Made by a program: the position numbers and the translations under genes. A stretch of DNA of 64,000 nucleotides from the NCBI RefSeq assembly GCF_030812215.1, contig NZ_JAUSSG010000002.1, positions 372,001 through 436,000 of the forward strand, written 5' to 3'. The notes beneath the pieces were generated by a model. It saw nothing but the letters and a program-made list of their open reading frames with translations, did not search any database and had not been told where the DNA came from. Positions 1 through 8,732 of this stretch are shown here, one piece after another (position 1 is the stretch's first letter; every line of letters begins with the position of its first letter). Source of the DNA: Variovorax boronicumulans. GTDB lineage: Bacteria; Pseudomonadota; Gammaproteobacteria; Burkholderiales; Burkholderiaceae_C.

Positions 1-637
1 CGCCGCCGAGCTTGTCGGGCTGGGTCGGGATCAGCGTCATCGTGTAGGCGTAGTCGGCACCGTTGGAGGTGTGGGTGTCGACCATCACGTCCGGGTCCCA
101 CGCGGTGAAGAAGCGGTTGAACACCTGCGCGGCGAGGCTGTCGCACTTGATGAAGTCGCGGTTCAGGTCCAGGTGCCGCGCGTTGCCGCGAAAGCCGAAC
201 GACTCCGGGCCCAGCTGGTTGACGCGGGATGTGCTTTGCCGGTCGAGGCAGCCGTCCACGTTGTAGACCGGAATGAACAGGAAGACCGTATTGCCCAGCG
301 CAGCGAGCCGCGCGGGCTCGGTGCAGAAATCGCGCACCAGCGCCATGCAGACGTCGATGCCCTCGGGCTCGCCCGGGTGGATGCCGTTGTCGTTGAAGAA
401 GACCGGCCGGCCTTGCCGCTGCAAGGTCTCGCGGTCGAACTGCGCATCGGCGGTGACGATGCCCGCGTGCATCGGAATGCCGTTGTCCGAGGTGCCGATC
501 TGCGTCCACCGCAGCACCGAGGGAAAGTCCTTCGCGAGCCGTTCGTAGAAGGCGACGCATTCGGCCCAGGTGGTGGTCTGGTTGTGGTTGCCGGTTTCGT
601 AGGGTGTGCGGTACTGGGGGTGTTGCTCGACAGGCAT
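1..637 (-). CDS. M14 family zinc carboxypeptidase (3' end outside window)
   Basis: Metallopeptidase of the M14 carboxypeptidase fold; only the first 212 residues are in the window and the C-terminus lies beyond the left edge. The zinc-binding HxxE pair is in [10 protein letters not shown] (His87, Glu90), and the third ligand is probably His189 in VDTHTSNG. The conserved NRD segment LNRDF lies near residue 160. No signal peptide is visible, so it is probably cytoplasmic. The ATG at 637 gives a start (MPVEQHPQY) that fits the family. It is divergent from the amidohydrolase at 717. The exact substrate (peptide, amide or murein fragment) cannot be told. Confidence 0.85.
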   Translation of the reverse strand, partial: MPVEQHPQYRTPYETGNHNQTTTWAECVAFYERLAKDFPSVLRWTQIGTSDNGIPMHAGIVTADAQFDRETLQRQGRPVFFNDNGIHPGEPEGIDVCMALVRDFCTEPARLAALGNTVFLFIPVYNVDGCLDRQSTSRVNQLGPESFGFRGNARHLDLNRDFIKCDSLAAQVFNRFFTAWDPDVMVDTHTSNGADYAYTMTLIPTQPDKLGG

Positions 638-716
638 CGGGGAAGGCTCCGTTGATCGAAACCGATTCTGCATCGACGATCGCGTGTCTTCCACGGGCAT
701 CTCGCAAGGAACATCC

Positions 717-1610
717 ATGGCTCCCTCCTCTTCCCTCGTTCGCGCCGCGCTCCTGGCCTGCGGCTCGATCCTCGCCGTCGCCGCGCACGCAGCCGACTAC
801 ACCGGCCCGATCTTCGACGCCCACCTCCACTACAACGAGGAGGCATGGAACGGCAGCAGCGGTCCGTTTCCGCCGCCCGACGCGCTCGCGCGCATGCAGC
901 GCAACGGCGTGCGCGCCATCGTCGGCAACTCGCGGCCCAACGAAGGCACGCGCACGCTCGCGGCGCTGCGGGAGACGCGCGAAGCCGGCGTCACGGTCGT
1001 GCCCTTCGTGCGCCTTTATCGCAACCGCGCCGACTACACCAACTGGTTCCGCGACGAGACCATCTACGAAATGGTGCAGACCGAGCTCGCGCGCGGCACC
1101 GCCAGCGGCCCCTACCGCGGCATCGGCGAGTTCCACCTCTACGAGAGCGCCAATGCCAACGGCCCGGTCGCCAGGAAGTTGATGGTCCTGGCCGAACAAC
1201 GCCAACTCGCCGTGCTCGCCCACGTGGACGACGAGGCGGTCGACCTGCTGATGGCGCACTCGCCCACGCAAGGCCGCGAGCTGCGGCTGATCTGGGCGCA
1301 CACGGGCATCGGCGGCGCGCCCGTCGCGCGGGTGCGGCAGCTGCTGGAGCGCTATCCGAAGCTGATGGGCGAGCTGTCGTACCGCCCGGGGCTCACCTGC
1401 GAGGGCGGCAAGCTGTGCGCGCCGTGGCGCGAGCTGATCCTGGCGTTTCCCGACCGTTTCCTGGTCGGCTCCGACACCTGGGTCAACCAGCGCTGGAGTT
1501 CCTACGACGAGACCATGCAGGGCTACCGCAACTGGCTCGGCGACCTGCCTCCGGCCGTGGCGCAGCGTGTGGCGTGGGGGAATGCGGCCGGGCTGTTCGG
1601 GGTGCGATAG
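717..1610 (+). CDS. Exported amidohydrolase-family (TIM-barrel) protein
   Basis: 297-residue metal-dependent hydrolase of the amidohydrolase-2 type. Residues 1-26 look like a Sec signal peptide ending AAHA, so the enzyme is probably periplasmic. The barrel starts with the metal motif DAHLH (His36, His38); later motifs LAHVDD, IWAHTG and VGSDTW match the other metal-site strands. The ATG at 717 is preceded by AAGGA at 706-710; longer in-frame extensions add only non-homologous sequence. It is monocistronic, with the next gene 115 bp downstream. The substrate is unknown; lactonase or decarboxylase chemistry are alternatives in this superfamily. Confidence 0.8.
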   Translation: MAPSSSLVRAALLACGSILAVAAHAADYTGPIFDAHLHYNEEAWNGSSGPFPPPDALARMQRNGVRAIVGNSRPNEGTRTLAALRETREAGVTVVPFVRLYRNRADYTNWFRDETIYEMVQTELARGTASGPYRGIGEFHLYESANANGPVARKLMVLAEQRQLAVLAHVDDEAVDLLMAHSPTQGRELRLIWAHTGIGGAPVARVRQLLERYPKLMGELSYRPGLTCEGGKLCAPWRELILAFPDRFLVGSDTWVNQRWSSYDETMQGYRNWLGDLPPAVAQRVAWGNAAGLFGVR

Positions 1611-1725
1611 TCCGACGAAACCAAGGGTTTACCCGAACTCACGGTTACACTGCGCATCACCTTCTTACATGAGCAGTGGGTCCTGTCAGGTTCTGCAGAG
1701 GCTTCAACTGCTCGACACCTGTCCA

Positions 1726-2871
1726 ATGTCCTCCCTGAAAACCTCCCTTCACCGCAGAGACGCGATCAAGCGCTTTGCCGCCGCGGGCGCCGCGCTCGCA
1801 CTCCCCGCCTTCGCCCAGCCCGCACGCATCGTGCTCGGCCAATCCGCCGCGTTCAGCGGCCCCGCAGAGCAACTGGGCCTGCAGATGAACCAGGGCGCGC
1901 GCATCTACTTCGACGCGCTCAACGCCACCGGCGGCGTCAACGGCCGCACCATCGAACTGCGCACGCTGGACGACGGCTATGAGCCCGAGCGCTGCAAGGC
2001 CAACACCGACAAGCTCATCAAGGACGATGTCTTCGCCCTCTTCGGCTACGTCGGCACGCCCACCTGCATGGCTGCGATGCCGCTGGTCGATGCGGCAAAG
2101 ATCCCGTTCTTCGGCCCCTTCACCGGCGCGGAAGCATTGCGCGATCCGTTCCGCAAGACCGTGTTCCATGTGCGCGCCTCGTACGACGACGAGACCGCGC
2201 TGATCGTCAAGCAGCTCACCTCGCTCGGCATCCGGAAGATCGCGGTGTTCCACCAGAACGACGCCTACGGACAGGCCGGACTCTCGGGCGTCCTCAGCGC
2301 GCTCAAGCCCATCGGCCTGGCGCCGGTTGCCATCGGCACCGTCGAGCGCAACTCGGTCAACGTGAGCAAGGCGGTGAAGGACATCATGGCCGCCCAGCCC
2401 GCCGCCGTGATCCAGGTGGGCGCCTACAAGGCGTGCGCGGCGTTCATCCGCGAAGCGCGCAAGGCCGGCTACGGCGGCACCTTCTTCAACGTGTCGTTCG
2501 TCGGCACGCAGGCGCTGGCCGACGAGCTCGGCAAGGAAGCCCGCGGCGTGGTGATCAGCCAGGTCATGCCCTCCCCGTTCTCCACGAGCACCGCGATCTC
2601 GCGCGAGTACGTGGAGGCCGTGCGCAAGGCCGGCGGCGACGCCAAGCCGAACTACTCGAGCATGGAAGGCTACGTGGCGGCCAAGGTGTTCGCCGAAGGC
2701 CTTAAGCGCGCCGGCAAGCCGGCCACGCGCGACTCGCTCATCGCCGGGCTCGAATCGATGCAGAACACCGACTTCGGCGGCTTCCACGTCGACTTCAGCG
2801 CGCGCGACCACAAGGCGTCGAACTACGTCGAGCTGTCGATGCTCACCGAAGACGGCAAGGTCCGCCGCTGA
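1726..2871 (+). CDS. ABC transporter substrate-binding protein, Leu/Ile/Val-receptor type
   Basis: 381-residue periplasmic binding protein of the branched-chain amino-acid receptor class (two-lobe type I fold). The N-terminus has a twin-arginine-like signal (HRRDAIKRF, then a hydrophobic run ending AFA near residue 30), so Tat export is likely. Body motifs such as the FSGPAEQLG start, NATGGVNGR and NVSFVGTQAL are typical. No permease or ATPase genes adjoin it, so it is an orphan receptor. The ATG at 1726 was chosen because the longer reading frame upstream overlaps the preceding gene and would spoil the signal peptide. The ligand is unknown. Confidence 0.85.
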   Translation: MSSLKTSLHRRDAIKRFAAAGAALALPAFAQPARIVLGQSAAFSGPAEQLGLQMNQGARIYFDALNATGGVNGRTIELRTLDDGYEPERCKANTDKLIKDDVFALFGYVGTPTCMAAMPLVDAAKIPFFGPFTGAEALRDPFRKTVFHVRASYDDETALIVKQLTSLGIRKIAVFHQNDAYGQAGLSGVLSALKPIGLAPVAIGTVERNSVNVSKAVKDIMAAQPAAVIQVGAYKACAAFIREARKAGYGGTFFNVSFVGTQALADELGKEARGVVISQVMPSPFSTSTAISREYVEAVRKAGGDAKPNYSSMEGYVAAKVFAEGLKRAGKPATRDSLIAGLESMQNTDFGGFHVDFSARDHKASNYVELSMLTEDGKVRR

Positions 2872-2887
2872 CCTTGACCAACGCCTG

Positions 2888-3658
2888 CTAGCGCGTCGCG
2901 CCAGCGGGCTCCCGCGTGTCCACCGCGCGAGTGATCTTCTGGCCCAGCGCCAGCAGCGGCGCGCTCAGTTCCGCTGCCACGTCGCTCGATGATTCCGTGG
3001 ACGACACGCTCACGTTCAGCACGTAGCCCCACGCGGACTCCAGCTTCAGCGGCGCGGCCAGCGCCACCACCTCGGGCTGCCATGAGGCGGCGCACCAGCC
3101 CCGTTGTGCGACGCTCTCGATGGCCTTGTCGATGTCCTTGCGCAGCCGGGGCCAGTCGGGTCTTCGCGCGGCGAAGTCCGCGAACAGCGCCTCGCGCGCG
3201 TCGGCCGGCGCCACGGCCAGCCAGGCGCGTCCCAACGAGGTCAACTCGATCGGCACGCGCTGCCCGCTCACCACGTTGCGCAGCGACGCGCGGCGGTTGT
3301 AGCGGATCGATTCCAGGTAGACCATCTCCGACCGGTCGGCCACCGCCAGGCCGACATTGATGCGCAGCTTTTCGGCCACCGTGCGCATCAGCGGCGCGGC
3401 GGCCTGCAGCACGACCGAACCGGTGCGCATGGCGTGCGCCAGGCTCAGCACCGGCGCAGCCAACCGGTAGGCACGCGCGCTGCGGTCGTGCGCCAGCATG
3501 CCCGCCACCACCAGCGTCTGCGTGAGGCGGCTCACGGTTGCAGGCGAAAGACCGGTGCGCTCGGCGATCTCGCTGTTGCCCAGCAAGGCGGAGCCGGGCC
3601 GGAAGGCGCGAAGGATTTCCATGCCCCGTTCGAGCGAACGATTGAGCGTGCTTGCCAT
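2888..3658 (-). CDS. IclR family transcriptional regulator
   Basis: 256-residue regulator: N-terminal winged helix (NRSLERGMEILRAF; helix-turn-helix in SEIAERTGLSPATVSRLTQ, about residues 28-46) followed by the IclR effector-binding domain, about 75-250. The start at 3658 has a strong AAGGAG eight bases upstream. The alternative Met eight codons earlier lacks one. It is divergent from the Bug receptor/CoA-enzyme operon at 3794. A perfect 15-bp palindrome lies between them, and a related palindrome precedes the second Bug gene. It probably controls both transcripts in response to an acid or aromatic effector. The effector is not predictable. Confidence 0.9.
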   Translation of the reverse strand: MASTLNRSLERGMEILRAFRPGSALLGNSEIAERTGLSPATVSRLTQTLVVAGMLAHDRSARAYRLAAPVLSLAHAMRTGSVVLQAAAPLMRTVAEKLRINVGLAVADRSEMVYLESIRYNRRASLRNVVSGQRVPIELTSLGRAWLAVAPADAREALFADFAARRPDWPRLRKDIDKAIESVAQRGWCAASWQPEVVALAAPLKLESAWGYVLNVSVSSTESSSDVAAELSAPLLALGQKITRAVDTREPAGATR

Positions 3659-3702
3659 GGTGTCGTCTCCTTGATTTCTCATTGGCGCGGACTGCCGTTC
3701 AT

Positions 3703-3717
3703 TTCCACTGAGTGGAA
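3703..3717. promoter_or_regulatory. Candidate IclR operator (perfect inverted repeat)
   Basis: TTCCACT-G-AGTGGAA is a perfect 7-bp inverted repeat around one base, in the 135-bp divergent intergenic region between the iclR-type gene and the Bug receptor gene. Size and symmetry fit an IclR-family site. A 12/15 match recurs at 9832-9846. Confidence 0.6.
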
Positions 3718-3793
3718 TTGAGCCGGTGCGCCGCGGGAGTATGCGACCTAAGCTGAAGGCTCGCTTCAAACCCCTACAAAGAGAGAGACAGAC

Positions 3794-4774
3794 ATGCCGA
3801 CATTCACATCCATCCGCACGCTGGCAGGCACGCTCGCGTTGTCGCTGACCGTGCTCGCGCCGCTCGCGACGTGGGCCGCCTTTCCCGACAAGCCGCTGCG
3901 CATCGTGGTGCCTTTCGCGCCCGGCGGCGGCACCGACGCGATCACGCGCACGCTCGGCGTCGGCATGTCCGAGGCGCTGGGCCAGCCCGTCATCGTCGAC
4001 AACAAGCCGGGCGCCGGCACGATCATCGGCAGCGACTTCGTCGCCAAGAGCGCGCCCGACGGCTACACGCTGGTCATGGCAACGTTCGCGCATGCGGTGA
4101 ACCCCGGGCTGCAGCCGAAGATGCCCTACGACACCGACAAGGCCTTCGCACCCGTGGCGCTGATCGGCGTCTCGCCCAACGTGCTGGTGGTGCGCACCGA
4201 CAGCCCCTACAAGACCGTCGCGGACCTCATCGCCGCAGCCAAGGCGAAGCCTGGCAAGCTGACCTTCGCGTCGCAGGGCAACGGCACCTCGGCGCACCTG
4301 GCGGGCGAGCTCTTCAAGAACCTCGCCAAGGTCGATCTCACCCACATTCCCTACCGCGGCGCGGGCCCCGCCATGACCGACCTCCTGGGCGGCCAGGTCG
4401 ACATGATGTTCGCCACCGCGTCGGCAGTGCGCCCCTTCGTCGACAGCGGCAAGATGCGCGCGCTCGGCGTGACCACCGCGCGCCGCTCCCCTGCCTACGC
4501 CAGCGTGCCGACGCTCGCGGAAGCCGGCGTGCCCGGCTATGCGGCCGAGAGCTGGTACGGCCTCTACGTCGCGGCAAAGACGCCGAAAGAAGTGATCGAC
4601 CAGCTCAACGCCGCGGTCAAGAAGGCCGTCAAGACGCCGGCCTTCGCGAAGCAGACCGAATCGGAGGGCCTCGCCGTCGACGTCGGCGCGCCCGCCCAAC
4701 TCGACACCTACGTGCGCGCCGAGGAAGTGCGCTGGCGCAAGGTCGTCAAGGACAACCACATCACCACAGACTGA
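3794..4774 (+). CDS. Bug/TctC-family tripartite tricarboxylate transporter receptor
   Basis: 326-residue periplasmic solute receptor of the Bug family, which binds carboxylates and related compounds for TctAB-type transporters or for sensing. Signal peptide about residues 1-28 (LAPLATWAA). The mature start FPDKPLRIVVPFAPGGGTD and the later GSDFVAKSAPDGYTL, RGAGPAMTDLLGGQVD are family signatures. GAGAGAGACA lies upstream of the ATG. First gene of an apparent operon with the enoyl-CoA hydratase 11 bp downstream. No tctA or tctB gene is present, as is common for Bug paralogs. Confidence 0.92.
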   Translation: MPTFTSIRTLAGTLALSLTVLAPLATWAAFPDKPLRIVVPFAPGGGTDAITRTLGVGMSEALGQPVIVDNKPGAGTIIGSDFVAKSAPDGYTLVMATFAHAVNPGLQPKMPYDTDKAFAPVALIGVSPNVLVVRTDSPYKTVADLIAAAKAKPGKLTFASQGNGTSAHLAGELFKNLAKVDLTHIPYRGAGPAMTDLLGGQVDMMFATASAVRPFVDSGKMRALGVTTARRSPAYASVPTLAEAGVPGYAAESWYGLYVAAKTPKEVIDQLNAAVKKAVKTPAFAKQTESEGLAVDVGAPAQLDTYVRAEEVRWRKVVKDNHITTD

Positions 4775-4785
4775 GGAACATTTAC

Positions 4786-5598
4786 ATGAGCACCACACCC
4801 GACACGGCACCGTCGCTGATCGAACTGGAGATCAACGCCGGCATCGCGACCCTGACGCTGAACCGCCCCGAGAAACGCAACGCCATCACCGACGGCATGC
4901 GCAGCGACTTCATCGCCGCGCTCGAGAAGATCGGCGCCGACAACACGGTGCGCGCGCTGGTGCTGACCGGCGCCGGCAAAGGCTTCTGCGCCGGCGGCGA
5001 CGTGGCCGGCATGCAGCGGCGCATGGACGCGCCCGCGGGCGAGGTCGGCTTCAACGGCTGGAGCCGGCAGCAGCGCGTGCACCACTCGGTGTCGCTGCTG
5101 CACACGATGCCCAAGCCGGTCATCGCGGCCGTGAACGGCGGCGCCAACGGGCTGGGCGCGGACATGGCGATGGCCTGCGATTTCGTGCTGGCCTCCGATG
5201 CCGCCAGCTTCGCGTGGAGCTACATCAAGCGCGGCCTGATTCCGGATGGCGGCGGCATGTACTTCCTGCCGCGGCGCGTGGGGCTCTCGCGCGCCAAGGA
5301 ACTGATCTTCACCGGCCGCAAGGTCGAGCCCGATGAAGCGCTGCGGCTCGGCATTGCCGACCGCGTGACCAGTGCGCAGAACCTGCTCGCCGACGCGCAT
5401 GCATGGGCGACCGAACTGTCGCAAGGCTCGGCGGCGGCGATCGCGCTGGGCAAGTCGATCCTCAACCAGAGCTTCGAATCGCCGGCCGAACAGGTGTTCG
5501 CCAAGGGCAGCCAGGCGCAGGGCATCTGCTACACCACGCAGCAGCATCGCGATGCGGTGCTGGCGTTCCTGAATGCGGGCAAGGAGAAGGCGGCATGA
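4786..5598 (+). CDS. Enoyl-CoA hydratase/isomerase (crotonase) family
   Basis: 270-residue crotonase-fold enzyme acting on an acyl-CoA. The oxyanion-hole segments are FCAGGDVAGM (about residues 66-75) and the ANGLGADMAMACD region; the substrate-loop segment is GLIPDGGGMYFLPR. The usual Glu of classical hydratases in this loop is not evident (IPDGGG), so isomerase or hydrolase activity remains possible. Second gene of the Bug-led operon; its TGA overlaps the ATG of the CoA ligase, implying coupled translation. The ATG at 4786 follows TGAGGAACA. Confidence 0.9.
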   Translation: MSTTPDTAPSLIELEINAGIATLTLNRPEKRNAITDGMRSDFIAALEKIGADNTVRALVLTGAGKGFCAGGDVAGMQRRMDAPAGEVGFNGWSRQQRVHHSVSLLHTMPKPVIAAVNGGANGLGADMAMACDFVLASDAASFAWSYIKRGLIPDGGGMYFLPRRVGLSRAKELIFTGRKVEPDEALRLGIADRVTSAQNLLADAHAWATELSQGSAAAIALGKSILNQSFESPAEQVFAKGSQAQGICYTTQQHRDAVLAFLNAGKEKAA

Positions 5599-7706
5599 GC
5601 GCCCTCCTGCCCGACAACGCGATCGCACGGTTGATGAAGCCACGCAGCGTGGCCGTGATCGGCGCCTCGGCCGATCCGACGAAGACCGCGGGCCGCCCCG
5701 TCGCCTACCTGACGAAGCACGGCTTCGGCGGCGCGATCTATCCGGTGAATCCGCGCGCTGACGTCATCGGCGGACTCAGGAGCTACCCCGACGTGCAATC
5801 GCTGCCCGAGGCGCCCGATGTCGGCATCGTGCTGCTGGGCGCCGAGCGCGCGCACGAGGCGGTGCGCGAACTGGCCGCGCGCGGCACGGCGGCAGCCATC
5901 GTGCTGGCCAGCGGCTACACCGAGGTCGGCGCGGAAGGCGCGCGCCGCCAGCAGCAGTTGCTGGAGGCCGCGGGCGGCATGCGCATCCTGGGTCCCAACA
6001 CCATCGGGCTGGTCAACCTCACGGACCGCATCACGCTCTCGGCCACGGGCGCGCTGGAGATGCAGGACTTCGAGGCCGGCAGCATCGGCGTCGTGTCGCA
6101 GAGCGGCGGCATCCTGGGCGCGCTGCTCTCGCGCGCGGCGGCGCGGGGCATCGGGCTGTCGAAGCTGATCTCCACGAGCAACGAAGCCGACCTGGACATG
6201 GCCGACTTCATCGACCACCTGGCGGACGACGAGGCGACCTCGGTGATCGCGCTCTACATGGAAGGCGTGCGCAACCCCGCGAAATTCAAGGCCGCGGCGC
6301 TCAAGGCCGCGCGCAAGGGCAAGCCGGTCGTCGTGTTCAAGGTCGGGCGTTCCGAATCGGGCGCGGCCGCGGCCGTCTCGCACACCGGCGCGCTCGCAGG
6401 CGCAGACCGCATGTACGACGCGCTGTTCCGCGAAGTCGGCGTCGTCCGCGCGCAGACGTTTTCCGACCTGCTCGACCTGCCCGCCGCGCTGGTCACCGGC
6501 CGGCGCCTTGCGGGCCGCCGCGTCGCGGTGCTCACATCGACCGGCGGTGCGGGAACGCTGGTGGCCGACAGCCTCGGCACCGCGGGCTTCGAGACGCCGG
6601 CGCCCGACGAAGCGACGGCCGCTGCGCTGCGGGCACTGCAGTCCGGCGACCACGGGGTGCTGGACCGCAACCCGATCGACGTCACGCTGGCCGGCCTGCA
6701 GCCGGCGCTGCTGCGCGGCGCGATCACCTCGCTGCTGGCGAGCCCGAGCTACGACGCGGTGGCGGTGATCGTCGGTTCCTCGGGCCTTGCGATGCCCGAC
6801 CTGATGGCCAGCGCCATCCACGACAGCCTGCCGGGCAGCGACAAGCCGCTGGTCGTGTTCGTGAGCCCGCATGCGCCCGGCATCGCGAGCTTGCTGAACC
6901 GGCGCGGTGTGCCCGCCTTCATGGCGCCCGAAAGCTGCACGAGCGCGCTCGCGGCGATGCTGGAAACAACGCGGTGGAAAGAGCCCGTGGCGCGAGGCGC
7001 CGATACGGCCGTTACCGCCCGCATCGACGACCTGCCCGATGGACCGTTGAACGAAGCCGAGGCGAAGAATCTCTTCACGCGCTTCGGCGTGCCGTGTGTG
7101 CGCGAGCGCATCGTCGGCAATGCCGAGGAGGCGGTCGCGGCGGCGCGTGAACTGGGCGCAGGCAAGGTCGTGCTCAAGATCCTGTCGTCCGAGATCACGC
7201 ACAAGAGCGATGTCGGCGGCGTGGCCGTCGGCGTCGCGCCCGACCGCGTCGGCGAACGGCTCGAGCGCATGGCCGCCGAGGTGAGCGAACGGGCCGGCGT
7301 GCGGCCCGAGCAGTTCCTGGTGCAGGAGATGGTCGAAGGCGGCGTGGAACTGATCCTCGGCTGCCATCGCGACCCGCTGGGCTCGGCCGTGCTGCTGGGC
7401 ATGGGCGGCGTCACGGCCGAACTGCTCAAGGACACGGCGCTGCGCATGGTGCCGCCCGGTGGATTGAGCCGCGACGAAGCGCTGTCGCTCGTGCACGCGC
7501 TGCGCACCTGGCCGCTGCTCGACGGGTTCCGGGGGCGCAAGCTGGCCGATGTCGATGCGCTGGTGTCGGCGATCGTCGCGTTTTCGCGAATGATCGACGC
7601 GCTCGGCGAGCGGCTCGTCGAGGCGGAGATCAATCCGGTGTTCGTGCTGCCGAAGGGAGAAGGCGTGCGTGCGGCGGACGGGGTGGCGGTGCTCGCACGC
7701 GGGTGA
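5595..7706 (+). CDS. Acyl-CoA synthetase (ADP-forming), acetate-CoA ligase family
   Basis: 703-residue fused alpha/beta NDP-forming acyl-CoA synthetase. The N-terminal CoA-binding Rossmann domain begins PRSVAVIGASADP (about residues 15-27). The succinyl-CoA-synthetase-like domain includes VVSQSGGILG and the phosphohistidine-type segment VSHTGALAGAD. The C-terminal ATP-grasp domain runs from about residue 480 (LNEAEAKNLFTRFGVP; KILSSEITHKSDVGG; VEAEINPVFVL). It activates an organic acid to its CoA ester, supplying the hydratase encoded just upstream (ATGA overlap at 5595-5598). Substrate not identified. Confidence 0.9.
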   Translation: MSALLPDNAIARLMKPRSVAVIGASADPTKTAGRPVAYLTKHGFGGAIYPVNPRADVIGGLRSYPDVQSLPEAPDVGIVLLGAERAHEAVRELAARGTAAAIVLASGYTEVGAEGARRQQQLLEAAGGMRILGPNTIGLVNLTDRITLSATGALEMQDFEAGSIGVVSQSGGILGALLSRAAARGIGLSKLISTSNEADLDMADFIDHLADDEATSVIALYMEGVRNPAKFKAAALKAARKGKPVVVFKVGRSESGAAAAVSHTGALAGADRMYDALFREVGVVRAQTFSDLLDLPAALVTGRRLAGRRVAVLTSTGGAGTLVADSLGTAGFETPAPDEATAAALRALQSGDHGVLDRNPIDVTLAGLQPALLRGAITSLLASPSYDAVAVIVGSSGLAMPDLMASAIHDSLPGSDKPLVVFVSPHAPGIASLLNRRGVPAFMAPESCTSALAAMLETTRWKEPVARGADTAVTARIDDLPDGPLNEAEAKNLFTRFGVPCVRERIVGNAEEAVAAARELGAGKVVLKILSSEITHKSDVGGVAVGVAPDRVGERLERMAAEVSERAGVRPEQFLVQEMVEGGVELILGCHRDPLGSAVLLGMGGVTAELLKDTALRMVPPGGLSRDEALSLVHALRTWPLLDGFRGRKLADVDALVSAIVAFSRMIDALGERLVEAEINPVFVLPKGEGVRAADGVAVLARG

Positions 7707-7728
7707 CCCGGGCGCGCCGCCCGCCGGA

Positions 7729-8712
7729 TCAGGCCCTGCGGCGCGCAGCCTCCAGCGCTTCGGGGTTCACGACCTCGGTGAGCCGCCCTTCGGCGAACGC
7801 GTTGATGTTGTCGAAGGCGATGCCGAAATAGCGCTCGTAGTTGTCCTTCTCGACATAGCCGATGTGCGGCGTGCACAGCACGTTGGGCAATGCGAGGAGC
7901 GGATGGTCCTGGGCCATGACCGGCTCCTGCTCGTACACGTCGACCGCGGCGAACCCCGGATGGCCCGCGCGCAGCGCCTGCTCGAGCGCGCCCTCGGCCA
8001 CCAGCTCGGCGCGGCTGGTGTTGACCAGCAGCGCCGAGCGCTTCATGCGGGCCAGGTCGTCGGCCGTGACCAGTCCGTGCGTGTCCGCCGTGAGCCGCAC
8101 ATGCAGGCTGATCACGTCGCTCTCGGCAAAGAAGGCTTGGCGCGACGGCGCCACCTCGAACCCCTCGGCACGTGCCGCGGCGGTCGATGCCTCGCGTCCC
8201 CAGACCCAGACCTTCATGCCGAACACGCGGCCGTAGGCGGCCACCTGCCGGCCGATGCGGCCGTAGCTCCAGACACCGAGGCGCTGTCCGCCCAGTTGCT
8301 GGCCGAGGTGTCCCTGCCAGAGCCCCTGGCGCATGCGGTTGGCTTCGTCGACCAGGTGCCGGCGGCTTGCGAGCGCGAGCGCCCAGCTCAGCTCCGCGGT
8401 GGCGGACCCCGCCCCGCTGCCCTCGGCCACGAGCACGCCGCGCGCGGTGCACGCCGCCAGGTCGACGTGACCTGCCAGCTTGCCGGTCTGGCTGATCAGC
8501 CGGAGCCTGGGCAGGCGGTCGAGCAGCGCCGCGTCGATGCGCGTGCGCTCGCGCGTCAGCACGATGGCCTCGGCATCGGCGAAGCGCTCGGCCAGCGCGC
8601 CGATGCCCTTGACCGTGTCGTTGAAGATGCGCGTCTCGTGGGCATCGAGCTTCGCGAAGCAGTCGAGGCCGCGAACGCAGTCCTGGTAGTCGTCGGGGAT
8701 GGCGATGCGCAT
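7729..8712 (-). CDS. D-2-hydroxyacid dehydrogenase family protein
   Basis: 327-residue NAD(P)-dependent 2-hydroxyacid dehydrogenase. The cofactor-binding domain has LGVWSYGRIGRQVAAYG. The catalytic triad is visible as Arg in LVNTSRAELV, Glu in VDVYEQEPV and His in CTPHIGYVE. The start at 8712 (MRIAIPDDY) matches the family's first strand; AAGGA lies ten bases upstream. It follows the Bug receptor gene by 20 bp on the same strand, so the two form an operon. Likely interconverts a 2-oxo acid and a 2-hydroxy acid taken up by that receptor. Confidence 0.88.
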   Translation of the reverse strand: MRIAIPDDYQDCVRGLDCFAKLDAHETRIFNDTVKGIGALAERFADAEAIVLTRERTRIDAALLDRLPRLRLISQTGKLAGHVDLAACTARGVLVAEGSGAGSATAELSWALALASRRHLVDEANRMRQGLWQGHLGQQLGGQRLGVWSYGRIGRQVAAYGRVFGMKVWVWGREASTAAARAEGFEVAPSRQAFFAESDVISLHVRLTADTHGLVTADDLARMKRSALLVNTSRAELVAEGALEQALRAGHPGFAAVDVYEQEPVMAQDHPLLALPNVLCTPHIGYVEKDNYERYFGIAFDNINAFAEGRLTEVVNPEALEAARRRA

Positions 8713-8732
8713 GCGCAGGTGTTCCTTTTCTC

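Noticed and set aside
2888..4810. Long 640-codon minus-strand frame covering both the regulator and the Bug gene
   Set aside because: The upstream half is antisense to the Bug receptor; only the IclR part from 3658 has a ribosome-binding site and homology.
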